Source: Burkholderia sp. (GTDB taxonomy: Bacteria > Pseudomonadota > Gammaproteobacteria > Burkholderiales > Burkholderiaceae). From it: a DNA stretch of 64,000 nt. Position 1 is the stretch's first letter. Each line of letters opens with the position of its first letter. The stretch spans positions 1-64,000 of the forward strand of contig JAIRVP010000053.1 in NCBI GenBank assembly GCA_031253835.1, in the 5' to 3' direction. Of the stretch, positions 26,985 to 35,655 are shown piece after piece. The notes beneath the pieces were generated by a model, which was given only the letters and a program-made list of their open reading frames with translations, had not been told where the DNA came from and ran no database searches. Made by a program: the position numbers and the translations under genes.

Positions 26985-28172
26985 ATGCGGATCGCGCTGG
27001 CGCCCGGCGATACGGCCACGCACGACGGCTTCGACGACGCGGCCTGGACGGCACGCGAACTCAGCGCGTGGCTCGGGCTCGTCTATCAGGGGCCGTCGGA
27101 AGCGACACCGTGGGCCGGCTTTCTCGAAGCGGCTCGCGTGCAACTCGACGCAAGCTTCACGACGCTCGTGCTGCGCAATCCGGGCGGCGCACGGCACGGG
27201 CTCATCATCAACGCATCGACGCACGGCCCGCTGCTGCCCGGCGAACCGTCGTACAGCGAGCAGTTCTATGCACTGTGCCCGTTCCTCGATCAACCGCCCG
27301 GCCAGGTCTTCACGGCCGATCGCCTGTTCGGCGAAACCGCATGGCGCGCGCACGACTTCTACCGGCAATACCTGCAGCCGCTCGACCTGCGCTACATCCT
27401 CGGCGCGAACCTGCGCGGCGAACGCGGCGTCGAATGCGCGTTCTTCGTGAGCCGCGCGCACGGCAGCCGCGACTTCGACGCCACCGAGCGCGCGCAGGTC
27501 GCGACGCTGCTGCCGCACCTGCAGCGCGCGGTCGAGCTGCATGCGGCATTCGACGTGCTCGATGCCGAACGCGCGCTGTACGCGGGCACCGTCGACCGGC
27601 TCGATGTCGGCACCGCGATCGTCGACGAGGATGGCCGCGTGATCAAGCGCAACCGCATCGCCGAGCGGCTGATCGAGCAGCAGGACGGGCTGTGCGTGCG
27701 CCAGGAGCGGCTCCACGCGTCGTGCCCGCTCGACGAGCGCCGGCTGCAGAAGGCGCTGCAGGCCGCGCTCGAGCATTTCCGCGCGGGTGCGCTCTCGCGC
27801 ATCGAAGCCACCACGCTGTCGCGCCCCGGCGGCGCCATGCCGCTGAGCGTGCTGCTGCGCCCGCTCGCGCCCTATCGCGGCGCCGAGGACCGCCAGCACC
27901 GGCCGGCCGTCGCGGTGTTCGTGCGCGATCCCGCGTCGTCGCCGCAGACGTCGCGCGACATGCTGCACCGGCTGTTCCGGCTCACGCCGATGGAGACCGA
28001 GATCGCGCTGCTGCTCGTCGACGGGCTGACGCTCGACGAAGCGGCCGCCGCGACGGGCATCACGAAGAACACTGCCCGCGCGCACCTGCGCGGCATCTTC
28101 GCGAAAACAGGCGCGACGCGGCAGGCCGTGCTCGTGAAGACGCTGCTCAACAGCGTCGTGTCGATGGCGTAG
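26985..28172 (+). CDS. LuxR family transcriptional regulator
   Basis: A 395-residue regulator with a C-terminal LuxR/GerE helix-turn-helix, LTPMETEIALLLVDGLTLDE then TGITKNTARAHLRGIFAKTG. The preceding 300 residues show no receiver or AHL-binding signature. The middle, DVLDAERALYAGTVDRLDVG to IVDEDGRVIKRNRIAERLI, looks like a PAS-type sensor. Start set at MRIALAPGD because AGGAG precedes it; an in-frame ATG 45 bases upstream is possible. It is the only regulator in the sulfation block, and GTCC-N4-GGAC dyads lie before the flanking operons, so it is the probable regulator of the locus. Ligand unknown. Confidence 0.85.
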   Translation: MRIALAPGDTATHDGFDDAAWTARELSAWLGLVYQGPSEATPWAGFLEAARVQLDASFTTLVLRNPGGARHGLIINASTHGPLLPGEPSYSEQFYALCPFLDQPPGQVFTADRLFGETAWRAHDFYRQYLQPLDLRYILGANLRGERGVECAFFVSRAHGSRDFDATERAQVATLLPHLQRAVELHAAFDVLDAERALYAGTVDRLDVGTAIVDEDGRVIKRNRIAERLIEQQDGLCVRQERLHASCPLDERRLQKALQAALEHFRAGALSRIEATTLSRPGGAMPLSVLLRPLAPYRGAEDRQHRPAVAVFVRDPASSPQTSRDMLHRLFRLTPMETEIALLLVDGLTLDEAAAATGITKNTARAHLRGIFAKTGATRQAVLVKTLLNSVVSMA

Positions 28173-28214
28173 CGGCCCGCGCCCCGGCGCCGATCAGGCG
28201 GCGTGATCTCAATT

Positions 28215-28338
28215 CATGTTATACGTCATCAGACATTAACGATCAACCTATCGATCGCATGAAATTCCCCATTATCTGGGTAAATTTCGGGTAAACCCGC
28301 GACCCCTTTGGCGGCGCTCAGGCGTACCATGTTATACG
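28215..28338 (+). promoter_or_regulatory. pair of CATGTTATACG repeats upstream of the MFS gene
   Basis: The 11-mer CATGTTATACG occurs at 28215-28225 and again at 28328-28338, 113 bp apart, in an AT-rich stretch before the MFS gene. Both are followed by related text (TCATCAGACAT and ACGACATACTA). They look like paired regulator sites, perhaps GntR-type. No cognate regulator gene is adjacent. Confidence 0.5.
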
Positions 28339-28417
28339 ACGACATACTACATAGACCGCCACCTCGACGTGGACGCTGGCTGCCGCCGCGTCCACCGCCG
28401 TCCGACCGGAGACACCG

Positions 28418-29785
28418 TTGAACCCGCCCTCGCCCGCCCTGCCTGGCCGCGACCCGCTCGCGTCCGCCGTCTCGAAAGTGAAGTGGCACGTGCTGCCGCT
28501 CGTGCTGATCATGTTCATCGCGAACTACATCGACCGCGTGAACGTCGGCTTCGTCGATCGCCACCTCGAAGCGTCGATCGGCATCGGCGCAGCCGCGTAC
28601 GGGCTCGGCGCCGGTCTGTTCTTCGTCGGCTATGCGCTGTTCGAAGTGCCGTCGAACCTGCTGATGCAGCGCTACGGCGCACGCGTGTGGCTCGCCCGCA
28701 TCATGGCGACGTGGGGCATCGTCGCGGCCGCGATGGCGTTCGTGTGGAACGACACGTCGTTCTACACGCTGCGCTTCCTGCTCGGCGTGGCCGAGGCCGG
28801 TTTCTTCCCCGGCGTCGTGCTGTACCTGTCGCAATGGCTGCCGCCGCAGGAGCGCGGCAAGGCGATGGCGATCTTCCTCGGCGGCTCCGCGTTCGCGTCG
28901 GTGCTGTCCGGGCCCGTGACCGGCGCGCTGCTGTCGATCCGCGGCTTCGGCCTCGAAGGCTGGCAGTGGATGTTCCTGATCGAAGGGCTGTTCTCGGTCG
29001 CGCTGTGCGGCGCGAGCTGGCTGCTGCTGAAATCGCACATCCGCGACGCGACGTGGCTCACCGTCGAAGAACGCACGGCGCTCCAGAACGCGCTCGACGA
29101 GGAACGCGCGACACGCGACGTGCGCGCGAACGTGCCGGTGCGCGCGACCGCGCTGCTGCGCGACCCGCAGATCATGCTGTTCTGCTTCCTGTATTTCTCG
29201 ATCCAGCTGACGATCTACGCGGCCACGTTCTGGCTGCCGACGATCATCCGCAAGATGGGCGGCCTCACCGATTTCCAGGTCGGCCTGTACAACACGATTC
29301 CGTGGATGATCGCGATCGGCGCGATGTACGGCTTCGCGGTGCTGTCGTCGAAGTGGAAGCATCCGCAGCGCTGGCTCGCGTGCGCGCTCGTGCTCGCCGC
29401 CTGCGGGCTGTTCGCGTCGACGTCGCACGATCCGGTGTGGTCGTTCGCGTCGATCTGCTTCGCCGCGCTCGGCTTCAAGGCCGCGTCGTCGCTGTTCTGG
29501 CCGATCCCGCAGGGCTATCTCGACACGCGCGTGGCCGCGGCCGTGATCGCGCTGATCAACTCGGTCGGCAACCTCGGCGGTTTCGTCGCGCCGACGGCGT
29601 TCGGCTATCTGAAGCAACATACGGGTTCGATCACGGGCGGCCTGTATGCGCTCGCGATCGCTTCGCTCGTCGCCGCGGTCGCCGCGCTGTTCGCGCGCAC
29701 GCACCGGCGCAGCGATCCGCCGCGCGGCCTGCCGGCCGACGACTCCTTCACGAACGCTTCGATGCTCCGCCATGCCGAACACTGA
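28418..29785 (+). CDS. MFS transporter, anion:cation symporter type
   Basis: A 455-residue major facilitator of the ACS family (ExuT/GudP/NicT-like organic-anion importers). It opens KVKWHVLPLVLIMFIANYID-RVNVGFVDRHLE, the typical TM1 of this family. It has FFVGYALFEVPSNLLMQRYGARVW, GVAEAGFFPGVVLYLSQWLP and a large central loop before TM7. Start is TTG at 28418 with GGAG seven bases ahead; no suitable ATG exists earlier in TM1. It overlaps the lactonase gene by 14 bases, so both probably serve uptake and use of a sugar acid or lactone. Confidence 0.85.
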   Translation: MNPPSPALPGRDPLASAVSKVKWHVLPLVLIMFIANYIDRVNVGFVDRHLEASIGIGAAAYGLGAGLFFVGYALFEVPSNLLMQRYGARVWLARIMATWGIVAAAMAFVWNDTSFYTLRFLLGVAEAGFFPGVVLYLSQWLPPQERGKAMAIFLGGSAFASVLSGPVTGALLSIRGFGLEGWQWMFLIEGLFSVALCGASWLLLKSHIRDATWLTVEERTALQNALDEERATRDVRANVPVRATALLRDPQIMLFCFLYFSIQLTIYAATFWLPTIIRKMGGLTDFQVGLYNTIPWMIAIGAMYGFAVLSSKWKHPQRWLACALVLAACGLFASTSHDPVWSFASICFAALGFKAASSLFWPIPQGYLDTRVAAAVIALINSVGNLGGFVAPTAFGYLKQHTGSITGGLYALAIASLVAAVAALFARTHRRSDPPRGLPADDSFTNASMLRHAEH

Positions 29786-30818
29786 CCGCCTGACCGTCGT
29801 CGTCTCGAATGCAACCGACGGCGACCTCGCCACGTTCTCCCTCGCCGGCGACGGCACGCTCGCGCCGCTCGCGCGCTATCCCGCCGCCGACGTCGCGATG
29901 CCGATCGCCGTGCAGGCCGACCGCGCACGGCTCTACGTCGCGACGCGCGGCGAACAGCCGACGATCGTCGCGTTCCGCCTCGCCGTCACGGGTGCGCTCG
30001 CGCGCATCGGCACCACCGCGATCGACGCGAGCCACGCGTACCTGTCGCTCGACCGCAGCGGCCGCTGGCTGCTCGGCGCGTCCTACGGCGGAAGTTCGCT
30101 GAGCCTCTACGACGCCGCGCGCATCCGCGACGGCGACGGTACGCCGCTGCAGGTCGCGGGCGGCATCGCGAACGCGCACGCGGTGATCGTGTCGCCGGAC
30201 AACCGTTTCGCATACGTCAGCTCGCTCGGCTCGGACCGCGTGTTCGGCTTCGCGCTCGTCGAGGATGCGGCCGGCCTGCATGCGGTCGAACACGGCGAAA
30301 CGCGCGTGCCGGCCGGTTTCGGCCCGCGTCACCTGCAGTTCGCGGACGACGGCCGCACGCTCGTCGTCGTCAGCGAATTCCAGGCCACGCTCGCCACCTT
30401 TGCACGCGACCGCGACACCGGCCGGCTCGGCGACGCCCGCGTGAGCGCACGCCACCCGGCCGTCGCCGAACTCGCGCCTGGCCATGCGCGCCCGCCCGCA
30501 CCCGCCGAACCCTCCGTGTGGGCCGCCGACCTGCACCTGACGCCCGACGAGCGCTTCGCGTATGTCAGCGAACGCACGTCGAGCCGCCTGCTCTGCTATC
30601 GCCGCCATGACGACGGGACGTTCGAACCGACACACGCGACGGCGACCGAGACGCAGCCGCGCGGGTTCGCGATCGATCCGTCGGGACGCTGGCTCGTCGC
30701 CTGCGGCGAACAGTCGGAACACGTCGCGGTGTACGCGATCGCGCCGGACGACGGCGTGCTGACGCCGCACGCGCGCGTGCCCGGCGGACGCGGCGCGAAC
30801 TGGATCGCGATCGTCTGA
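29772..30818 (+). CDS. lactonase family beta-propeller protein (6-phosphogluconolactonase-like)
   Basis: A 348-residue YbhE/Pgl-type seven-bladed propeller lactonase. Repeated blade motifs are visible: AHAVIVSPDNRFAYVSSLGS, GPRHLQFADDGRTLVVVSE, WAADLHLTPDERFAYVSERT and PRGFAIDPSGRWLVACGEQS. The first ATG, MPNTDRL, lies inside the 3' end of the MFS gene, and translation is probably coupled. The family hydrolyses 6-phosphogluconolactone or other sugar lactones. The transporter partner suggests a non-phosphorylated imported lactone or aldonate. No signal peptide. Confidence 0.85.
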   Translation: MPNTDRLTVVVSNATDGDLATFSLAGDGTLAPLARYPAADVAMPIAVQADRARLYVATRGEQPTIVAFRLAVTGALARIGTTAIDASHAYLSLDRSGRWLLGASYGGSSLSLYDAARIRDGDGTPLQVAGGIANAHAVIVSPDNRFAYVSSLGSDRVFGFALVEDAAGLHAVEHGETRVPAGFGPRHLQFADDGRTLVVVSEFQATLATFARDRDTGRLGDARVSARHPAVAELAPGHARPPAPAEPSVWAADLHLTPDERFAYVSERTSSRLLCYRRHDDGTFEPTHATATETQPRGFAIDPSGRWLVACGEQSEHVAVYAIAPDDGVLTPHARVPGGRGANWIAIV

Positions 30819-30839
30819 AGCAGCGGCCGGTGCCGGCGT

Positions 30840-31877
30840 TCAGCGCCGCTCGCTCGGCGCGACGCCGGTCCAGCGCTTGAACGCGCGCGTGAAATTGGCG
30901 CGGTCCGTATAGCCGACGCGCGCCGCGATCTCGTCGACCGGCAGGCGCGTACCCTCGAGCAGCCGCAGCGCGTCGCGCAGCCGGATCTCGTCGAGCAGCG
31001 CCGAATAGGTCGCACCGAATTCGGCCAGCTTGCGCTTGAGCGTGCGCGCCGACACATGGAGTTCGCGCGCGACGTCGTCGACCGACGGATAGCCGTCATC
31101 GCCGCAGATCAGCAGATTGCGCACGCGCTCGACGACGCTCTCCGCATAGCCGAGCCGCGCGAGTTCGGCCTCGCACTGCTGGACGATCATCTGCGCGGTC
31201 TGCGCGTTCGCGGTGCCGATCGGCTCGTCGAGCAGCGCGGCGTCGCAGCGGATGCGGTTCGCGCTTGCGTCGAAATGGCAGCGCGGCAGCCGCGCGCGAT
31301 AACGCTCGAACCACGGCGGCTCGGGCCATTCGAAATGGAGTTCGGCACGCGACTGCAGCGTGCGGCCCGGCGCCGGATACAACAGCGAATTGAACAGGAT
31401 CGCCGTCTCGACCAGGAAGTTCTCGACCGCGAACTGGCGCAGCCGGCCGAGCGGAAATGCTTCGAGCACGTCGATGTCGACAATGCCGTCGAGCTGCGCG
31501 AGCCGCACCGAGAAAAACGGCACGCGTGTCGGCAGGTAGCGGATGCCGAGCGCGATCGCCTCGCCGAGCGTCGCGCAGCTCATCAGCCCGAAGCCGATCA
31601 GCCCCGCTTTCGTCAGGCTGCTGCGCAGGCCGATCTCGATCGCGATCGACGGGTCGTCCGTCGCGTCGAGCAGGTTGAACACGATCGCCGCCTGCTGCAG
31701 CGGCGTGATGCGCGCATCGGGCTGCGCGAGCCGGTCGCGCTCGACGCCCGAGCCGGCGAGAATGCGGCCGCCGTCGATGCCGCGCTCCTCGGCCAGCATC
31801 AGCATGAACAGCGCATACGCGGACGACACCGTCGCCTTGTTCAGCTGGCGCGCGGCATCCGGGACGGACAGGACCAT
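30840..31877 (-). CDS. AraC family transcriptional regulator
   Basis: A 345-residue AraC-type regulator of the OruR/arabinose-binding-like subgroup. The N-terminal ligand domain contains ALGIRYLPTRVPFFSVRL. The C-terminal double HTH contains VDDVARELHVSARTLKRKLAE-FGATYSALLDEIR and VDEIAARVGYTDRANFTRAFKRWTG. GGAG precedes the ATG at 31877. It is divergent from a fatty-acid desaturase, and the space between has a perfect AATGAC-N3-GTCATT dyad plus a repeat. It is therefore the likely regulator of the desaturase. Confidence 0.9.
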   Translation of the reverse strand: MVLSVPDAARQLNKATVSSAYALFMLMLAEERGIDGGRILAGSGVERDRLAQPDARITPLQQAAIVFNLLDATDDPSIAIEIGLRSSLTKAGLIGFGLMSCATLGEAIALGIRYLPTRVPFFSVRLAQLDGIVDIDVLEAFPLGRLRQFAVENFLVETAILFNSLLYPAPGRTLQSRAELHFEWPEPPWFERYRARLPRCHFDASANRIRCDAALLDEPIGTANAQTAQMIVQQCEAELARLGYAESVVERVRNLLICGDDGYPSVDDVARELHVSARTLKRKLAEFGATYSALLDEIRLRDALRLLEGTRLPVDEIAARVGYTDRANFTRAFKRWTGVAPSERR

Positions 31878-31926
31878 GCGGCGGACTCCGGAACGGTTTC
31901 GGCGGATTGTAGCGTCGCTGGCCCGC

Positions 31927-31987
31927 AATGACACCGCGGCGGCACTCTAGCCGCGCCGCCAACGTGGCCCGAAATGACACCGTCATT
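31927..31987. promoter_or_regulatory. AATGACACCG repeats and dyad between araC-type and desaturase genes
   Basis: AATGACACCG occurs at 31927-31936 and 31973-31982 in the same orientation, 46 bp apart. The second copy extends to the perfect dyad AATGAC-ACC-GTCATT (31973-31987). It lies in the divergent promoter region, 50-110 bases before the AraC-type gene and 91-151 before the desaturase. This fits the tandem binding sites used by AraC proteins. Confidence 0.6.
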
Positions 31988-32077
31988 GGCACCGGCGGCC
32001 CTCGCGTGCGGTCCGGCGGGCGCCTATGCTTGTCTCATCGGCATTGCGCCCTACTCTTTCCGCACGGATCCCGGTCG

Positions 32078-33187
32078 ATGAGCCAACCCGCACGAACCGT
32101 CTTTCGCCACGACGCAGACAAGGTCGCGTACGTCCGCCGCGAGGTCAACGCCGCGAGCGACGCGATCCGCGTGCGCTTTCCGCTGCTCGACAACCAGAAC
32201 CTCGTCGGCGCGACCGTGATGGCCGTGTCGGTGAGCGCGATGCTCGCGATCGCATGGCTGTATGCGCGCGGCGCGATCGCGTGGTACGTCGCGCTGCCGC
32301 TCGCCGCGTTCGTCACGTCGCTGATCCACGAGCTCGAGCACGACCTGATCCACCTGATGTACTTCAAGAAGACGCCGTGGGCCTATCACCTGATGATGGC
32401 GCTGTGCTGGCTCACGCGGCCCGGCACGATCAACCCGTGGACGCGGCGGCGCATGCACCTGCATCACCACAAGGTGTCGGGCGGCGAATCGGATCTCGAG
32501 GAATTCGGCATCACCAACGGCGAGCGCTGGGGCGTGAAACGCCTGCTGATGATCGCGGACGGCATGCTCGCCGTCGTGCTGCGGCCGGTCGCGATGCGCC
32601 GCAAGGTGAAGCAGTATGTGGCCGCGCAGCCGGTGCAGGATCCGTCGGAACGCCTGCAGCTGCGCGTCGAGCAGGTGTCGTCGTACATGCCGGTCGGTCA
32701 CGTGTACTACGTGCTGTGGCACGCGTTCATCGTCTATCACGTCGGCCTGTTCGCGCTGCATGCGTTCAGCTATACGGTAACGGTGCCGGCCGTCGTCGAG
32801 CGCGTGATGAATGTCGTCGACTTCCTCGCGGTGGTGTGGCTCGGGCCGAACTTCTTGCGCAGCTTCTGCATCAACTTCGTCAGCTCGAACATGCACTACT
32901 TCGGCGACATCGATTCGCGCAACGTGATCCAGCAGACGCAGGTGCTGAACCCGTGGTGGATGGTGCCGTTCCAGCTGTTCTGCTTCAATTTCGGCAGCAC
33001 CCACGCGATCCATCACTTCGTGGTGCGCGATCCGTTCTACATCCGGCAGCTGACCGCGCGCACCGCGCATGCCGCGCTGCGCGAAGTCGGCGTGCGCTTC
33101 AACGACGTCGGCACGTTCGCGCGTGCGAATCGCTGGAGCGGCTATCGTCCGCAACGCGGCACGCGCAACGCGCAGGCAGACGCGTAA
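32078..33187 (+). CDS. membrane fatty acid desaturase / hydroxylase
   Basis: A 369-residue integral-membrane di-iron protein. The three histidine boxes are HELEH near residue 84, HLHHH near 126 and HAIHH near 309. Hydrophobic pairs flank them, for example VMAVSVSAMLAIAWLYARGA before the first box. This matches the membrane desaturase superfamily. An acyl-lipid desaturase is most likely, but hydroxylases and alkane mono-oxygenases share the boxes. The AraC-type gene upstream is its probable regulator. The ribosome site is weak. Confidence 0.88.
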   Translation: MSQPARTVFRHDADKVAYVRREVNAASDAIRVRFPLLDNQNLVGATVMAVSVSAMLAIAWLYARGAIAWYVALPLAAFVTSLIHELEHDLIHLMYFKKTPWAYHLMMALCWLTRPGTINPWTRRRMHLHHHKVSGGESDLEEFGITNGERWGVKRLLMIADGMLAVVLRPVAMRRKVKQYVAAQPVQDPSERLQLRVEQVSSYMPVGHVYYVLWHAFIVYHVGLFALHAFSYTVTVPAVVERVMNVVDFLAVVWLGPNFLRSFCINFVSSNMHYFGDIDSRNVIQQTQVLNPWWMVPFQLFCFNFGSTHAIHHFVVRDPFYIRQLTARTAHAALREVGVRFNDVGTFARANRWSGYRPQRGTRNAQADA

Positions 33188-33205
33188 CGCCGGCCGCGCG
33201 CGCCA

Positions 33206-33826
33206 TCAGTCGCCGATCGGCGGCATCGGCCCCTGGCCGCGGATCCACGACCAGTTCGCGAGTTCGGCCATTTCCTTGTCGCCGCGGCTGTCGCCGTACG
33301 CGAACAGCTGCTTCGGCGGCCGGTTGCCCCACCACCCGCGCAGCCGCACGACCTTCTGCGGCCCCCAGCAGTTCTCGCCGTCGAGCCGCCCGGCGAACGT
33401 GCCGCGCTCGAACGCGAGCTGTGTCGCGAGCACCGCATCGAAGCCGGCCGTCTTCGCCCACTTTTCCAGATACAGCGACGGCGACGCGCTGACCAGCACG
33501 ACTTCGTGCCCGCGCGCGCGATGCTCGCGAATGCGCTCGAGCATCTCCGGGCGCACGAGGTTCGGCAGATAGGTGTCGACGAACGTGCGCGCCTGCGCAT
33601 CGAGCGCGTCCTCGCGGATCGGCCCGAATGCGAACGATGCGAACTTCGCCTTCGCGTCGCCGCGCGACAGCAGCCCGGCTTTCATCGCGACGATCCACGG
33701 CAGCGCGCGCAGCCCGGCCCATGCGAAGCGCGGCGTGCCGACCGCATGGCGGACGAAATGGCGGAAGCTGTCGGTAGTCGTGATGGTGCCGTCGAAATCG
33801 AACGCGGCGACGATGCGGTCAGTCAT
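33206..33826 (-). CDS. HAD-IB family hydrolase (phosphoserine-phosphatase-like)
   Basis: A 206-residue haloacid-dehalogenase phosphatase. Motif I is AAFDFDGTITTTDSF, motif II is VVLVSASPSLYLEKW, and motif III/IV is FAYGDSRGDKEMAELA. These mark the HAD-IB group (SerB-like and the YfhB/PgpC phosphatidylglycerophosphatase type). The text IREDALDAQARTFVDTYLP fits the latter, so a phospholipid phosphatase is possible. Start at MTDRIVAAFDFDG; a 34-residue extension upstream looks non-coding. Convergent with the desaturase, 18 bases away. Confidence 0.85.
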   Translation of the reverse strand: MTDRIVAAFDFDGTITTTDSFRHFVRHAVGTPRFAWAGLRALPWIVAMKAGLLSRGDAKAKFASFAFGPIREDALDAQARTFVDTYLPNLVRPEMLERIREHRARGHEVVLVSASPSLYLEKWAKTAGFDAVLATQLAFERGTFAGRLDGENCWGPQKVVRLRGWWGNRPPKQLFAYGDSRGDKEMAELANWSWIRGQGPMPPIGD

Positions 33827-33959
33827 GGGGAATCGGCGGGAAAGCGATGGAATGCCCGGGAAGATAGCAGACTCGCGGCGCCACGCGCGAAACGGCGTGG
33901 CGCAGCATGGTACGGGCAGCGGCCACACCCGCCGCCGCGCGCGTGGCCGTGCCGTTCGC

Positions 33960-34832
33960 TCAGCGCTGCGGCCGCGCGGCGAGCGCCGCCGGCAGCACGA
34001 CGTTCATCAGGTGATCGGCGCGCGACAGCAGGTCGGTCACGCGCTCGTCGAGCCCGCGCAGTTGCGCCGGCTGCATCCGGATCTGCTGGACGGCCTGCCC
34101 GACGATGTTGCGGCGGTCGAACAGCGTGCGCTCGACGCCGGCGTCATCCGGCGCGCGCACGACGTCCGACACCGCGCTCAATGCAGCAAGCACGACCACG
34201 AGGTTTTCTTCCGCATGGCGGACCTTCGCGGCGAGCTCCTCGGTGCGGCGCGGGAAGAAGCCGAGCGACTGCTTGAGCACGCCGATCGCCGCCCGATAGT
34301 CGACCTGCCCCGGCGCGGCGCCGAACCAGCGTTCGAACATGCCGGCCTTGCGCGTCGCCTGCGCGAGCATCCCGGCCATCATGTCGGCCGCGCCGAGTTC
34401 GTTGAATTCGCGCGTCGTCGCCGCGACGGCTTCGACGAGGTTGCCGGCCGTTTCCAGCGCGCCGTCGCCGATCGTCGCGACCGTCGCGAGCTTCAGCGGC
34501 ACCAGTTGCCGGATGTGCCGCTCGATGCGCGGCGCGTAGTCGGGATAGAGATTCGGGAAGCTGGCCTGCGCGGCGCGAAAGCACGCGTCGAGCTGCGGGT
34601 GGTTCGATTCGCCGAACAGCGCACGGCCGACCGCTTCGGCGGGTGCCGCACGCACGGCGTGACCGGTCGCGGGCGCCGGCCCGAGGTCGAGCGCCTGCGG
34701 CGCGGGCCGCTCGGGCGCACGCGCGGCCGGCGCACCGGCCGCGGGCGGTACGTCGAACGCAAGACGCCCGGGCATGCGCTCGGGCGTCGTATCGAACTCG
34801 AGCCGCTTCGGCTCGTCGGACGGATTCGTCAT
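33960..34832 (-). CDS. unknown protein of the Ter-type stress operon
   Basis: A 290-residue protein without a recognised family. The first 90 residues are proline/alanine-rich and probably disordered (RAPERPAPQALDLGPAPATG). From about residue 75 it is strongly helical, with LFGESNHPQLDACFRAAQAS, IERHIRQLVPLKLATVATIG, DGALETAGNLVEAVAAT and VRHAEENLVVVLAALSAVSD. No transmembrane helix or catalytic motif is evident. It is the last gene of the telA-VWA-TerC-terD unit, 51 bases after terD, with AGGAAG before the ATG. The helical body suggests a cytoplasmic scaffold working with TelA and TerD. Confidence 0.75.
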   Translation of the reverse strand: MTNPSDEPKRLEFDTTPERMPGRLAFDVPPAAGAPAARAPERPAPQALDLGPAPATGHAVRAAPAEAVGRALFGESNHPQLDACFRAAQASFPNLYPDYAPRIERHIRQLVPLKLATVATIGDGALETAGNLVEAVAATTREFNELGAADMMAGMLAQATRKAGMFERWFGAAPGQVDYRAAIGVLKQSLGFFPRRTEELAAKVRHAEENLVVVLAALSAVSDVVRAPDDAGVERTLFDRRNIVGQAVQQIRMQPAQLRGLDERVTDLLSRADHLMNVVLPAALAARPQR

Positions 34833-34883
34833 CGCTGCTTCCTGCCCGGCGCGGCGGTGTTCCGTACGCCGGGCTGCCGCCAG

Positions 34884-35540
34884 TCAGACCGCGCCGCCGT
34901 ACGCGCGCACGAAATCGCCGAGGCCGCGGTTGTAGCCGGCACCGACCGCCTTGAACATGAAGTGGCCGTCGCGGCGATAGAAGCTGCCGACCTGCACCGA
35001 CGTCTCCATCGAGAAGTCTTCCTCGAGCGCGTACTTCGCGATCACCGCGCCCGACACCTCGTCGGCGATCTGGATGTAGCTGTTGCGCACCTGCCCGAAA
35101 TTCTGGCGACGCGCTTCGGCCTGGTCGATCGTTACGACCACCGAGATTTCCTCGACGTCGGCCGCGAGCTTCGTCACGTCGATGAAGATCACTTCGTCGT
35201 CGCCGCCGCCGCTGCCCGTGCGGTTGTCGCCGCTATGCACGACGCCCAGGCACTTCGACGCGGGCATCCCGCGCTTCGGAAAATCGTCGCCCGGCTGGAT
35301 GAAGGTGTCCTTGCGCTCCATCGTGCGCACTTCGCTGTTGTAGAACACGAAGTGCTGGTCCGAGATCAGCCTCGGATTGCTCTGCGCGTCGTACTTGCAC
35401 AGGAACACCGACACGTCGAGATCGAAATCCGTGCCCGTGTCCGTTGCGTTCGCGTCCCAACCGAGACCGATGCGGAATTTCTGCGTGCCGGGCGCTTCCT
35501 TCGACAGGTTGACGCGACCGCCTTTCGACAAATTGATCAT
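34884..35540 (-). CDS. terD: TerD family calcium-binding stress protein
   Basis: A 218-residue TerD-domain protein. It starts MINLSKGGRVNLSKEAPGTQ and has the calcium-binding acidic motifs GLGWDANATDTGTDFDLDVS and HSGDNRTGSGGGDDEVIFID, then FKAVGAGYNRGLGDFVRAYG. TerD proteins bind Ca2+ and belong to the tellurite/phage/membrane-stress Ter modules. The start at 35540 follows AGAGG; an 18-residue upstream extension is not supported. Neighbours are the DUF475 gene before and the unknown helical protein after. Confidence 0.92.
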   Translation of the reverse strand: MINLSKGGRVNLSKEAPGTQKFRIGLGWDANATDTGTDFDLDVSVFLCKYDAQSNPRLISDQHFVFYNSEVRTMERKDTFIQPGDDFPKRGMPASKCLGVVHSGDNRTGSGGGDDEVIFIDVTKLAADVEEISVVVTIDQAEARRQNFGQVRNSYIQIADEVSGAVIAKYALEEDFSMETSVQVGSFYRRDGHFMFKAVGAGYNRGLGDFVRAYGGAV

Positions 35541-35655
35541 CTGAACCTCTTCTGCTGGAACCGCCGTTGCGCCGGCGGCAATGCCGGGCCGCAAAATGCG
35601 GCCCTTCGTTGATGGTGTGCGTGCCGCGTGTAACCGTGCCGCGTGTGACGCGTGC

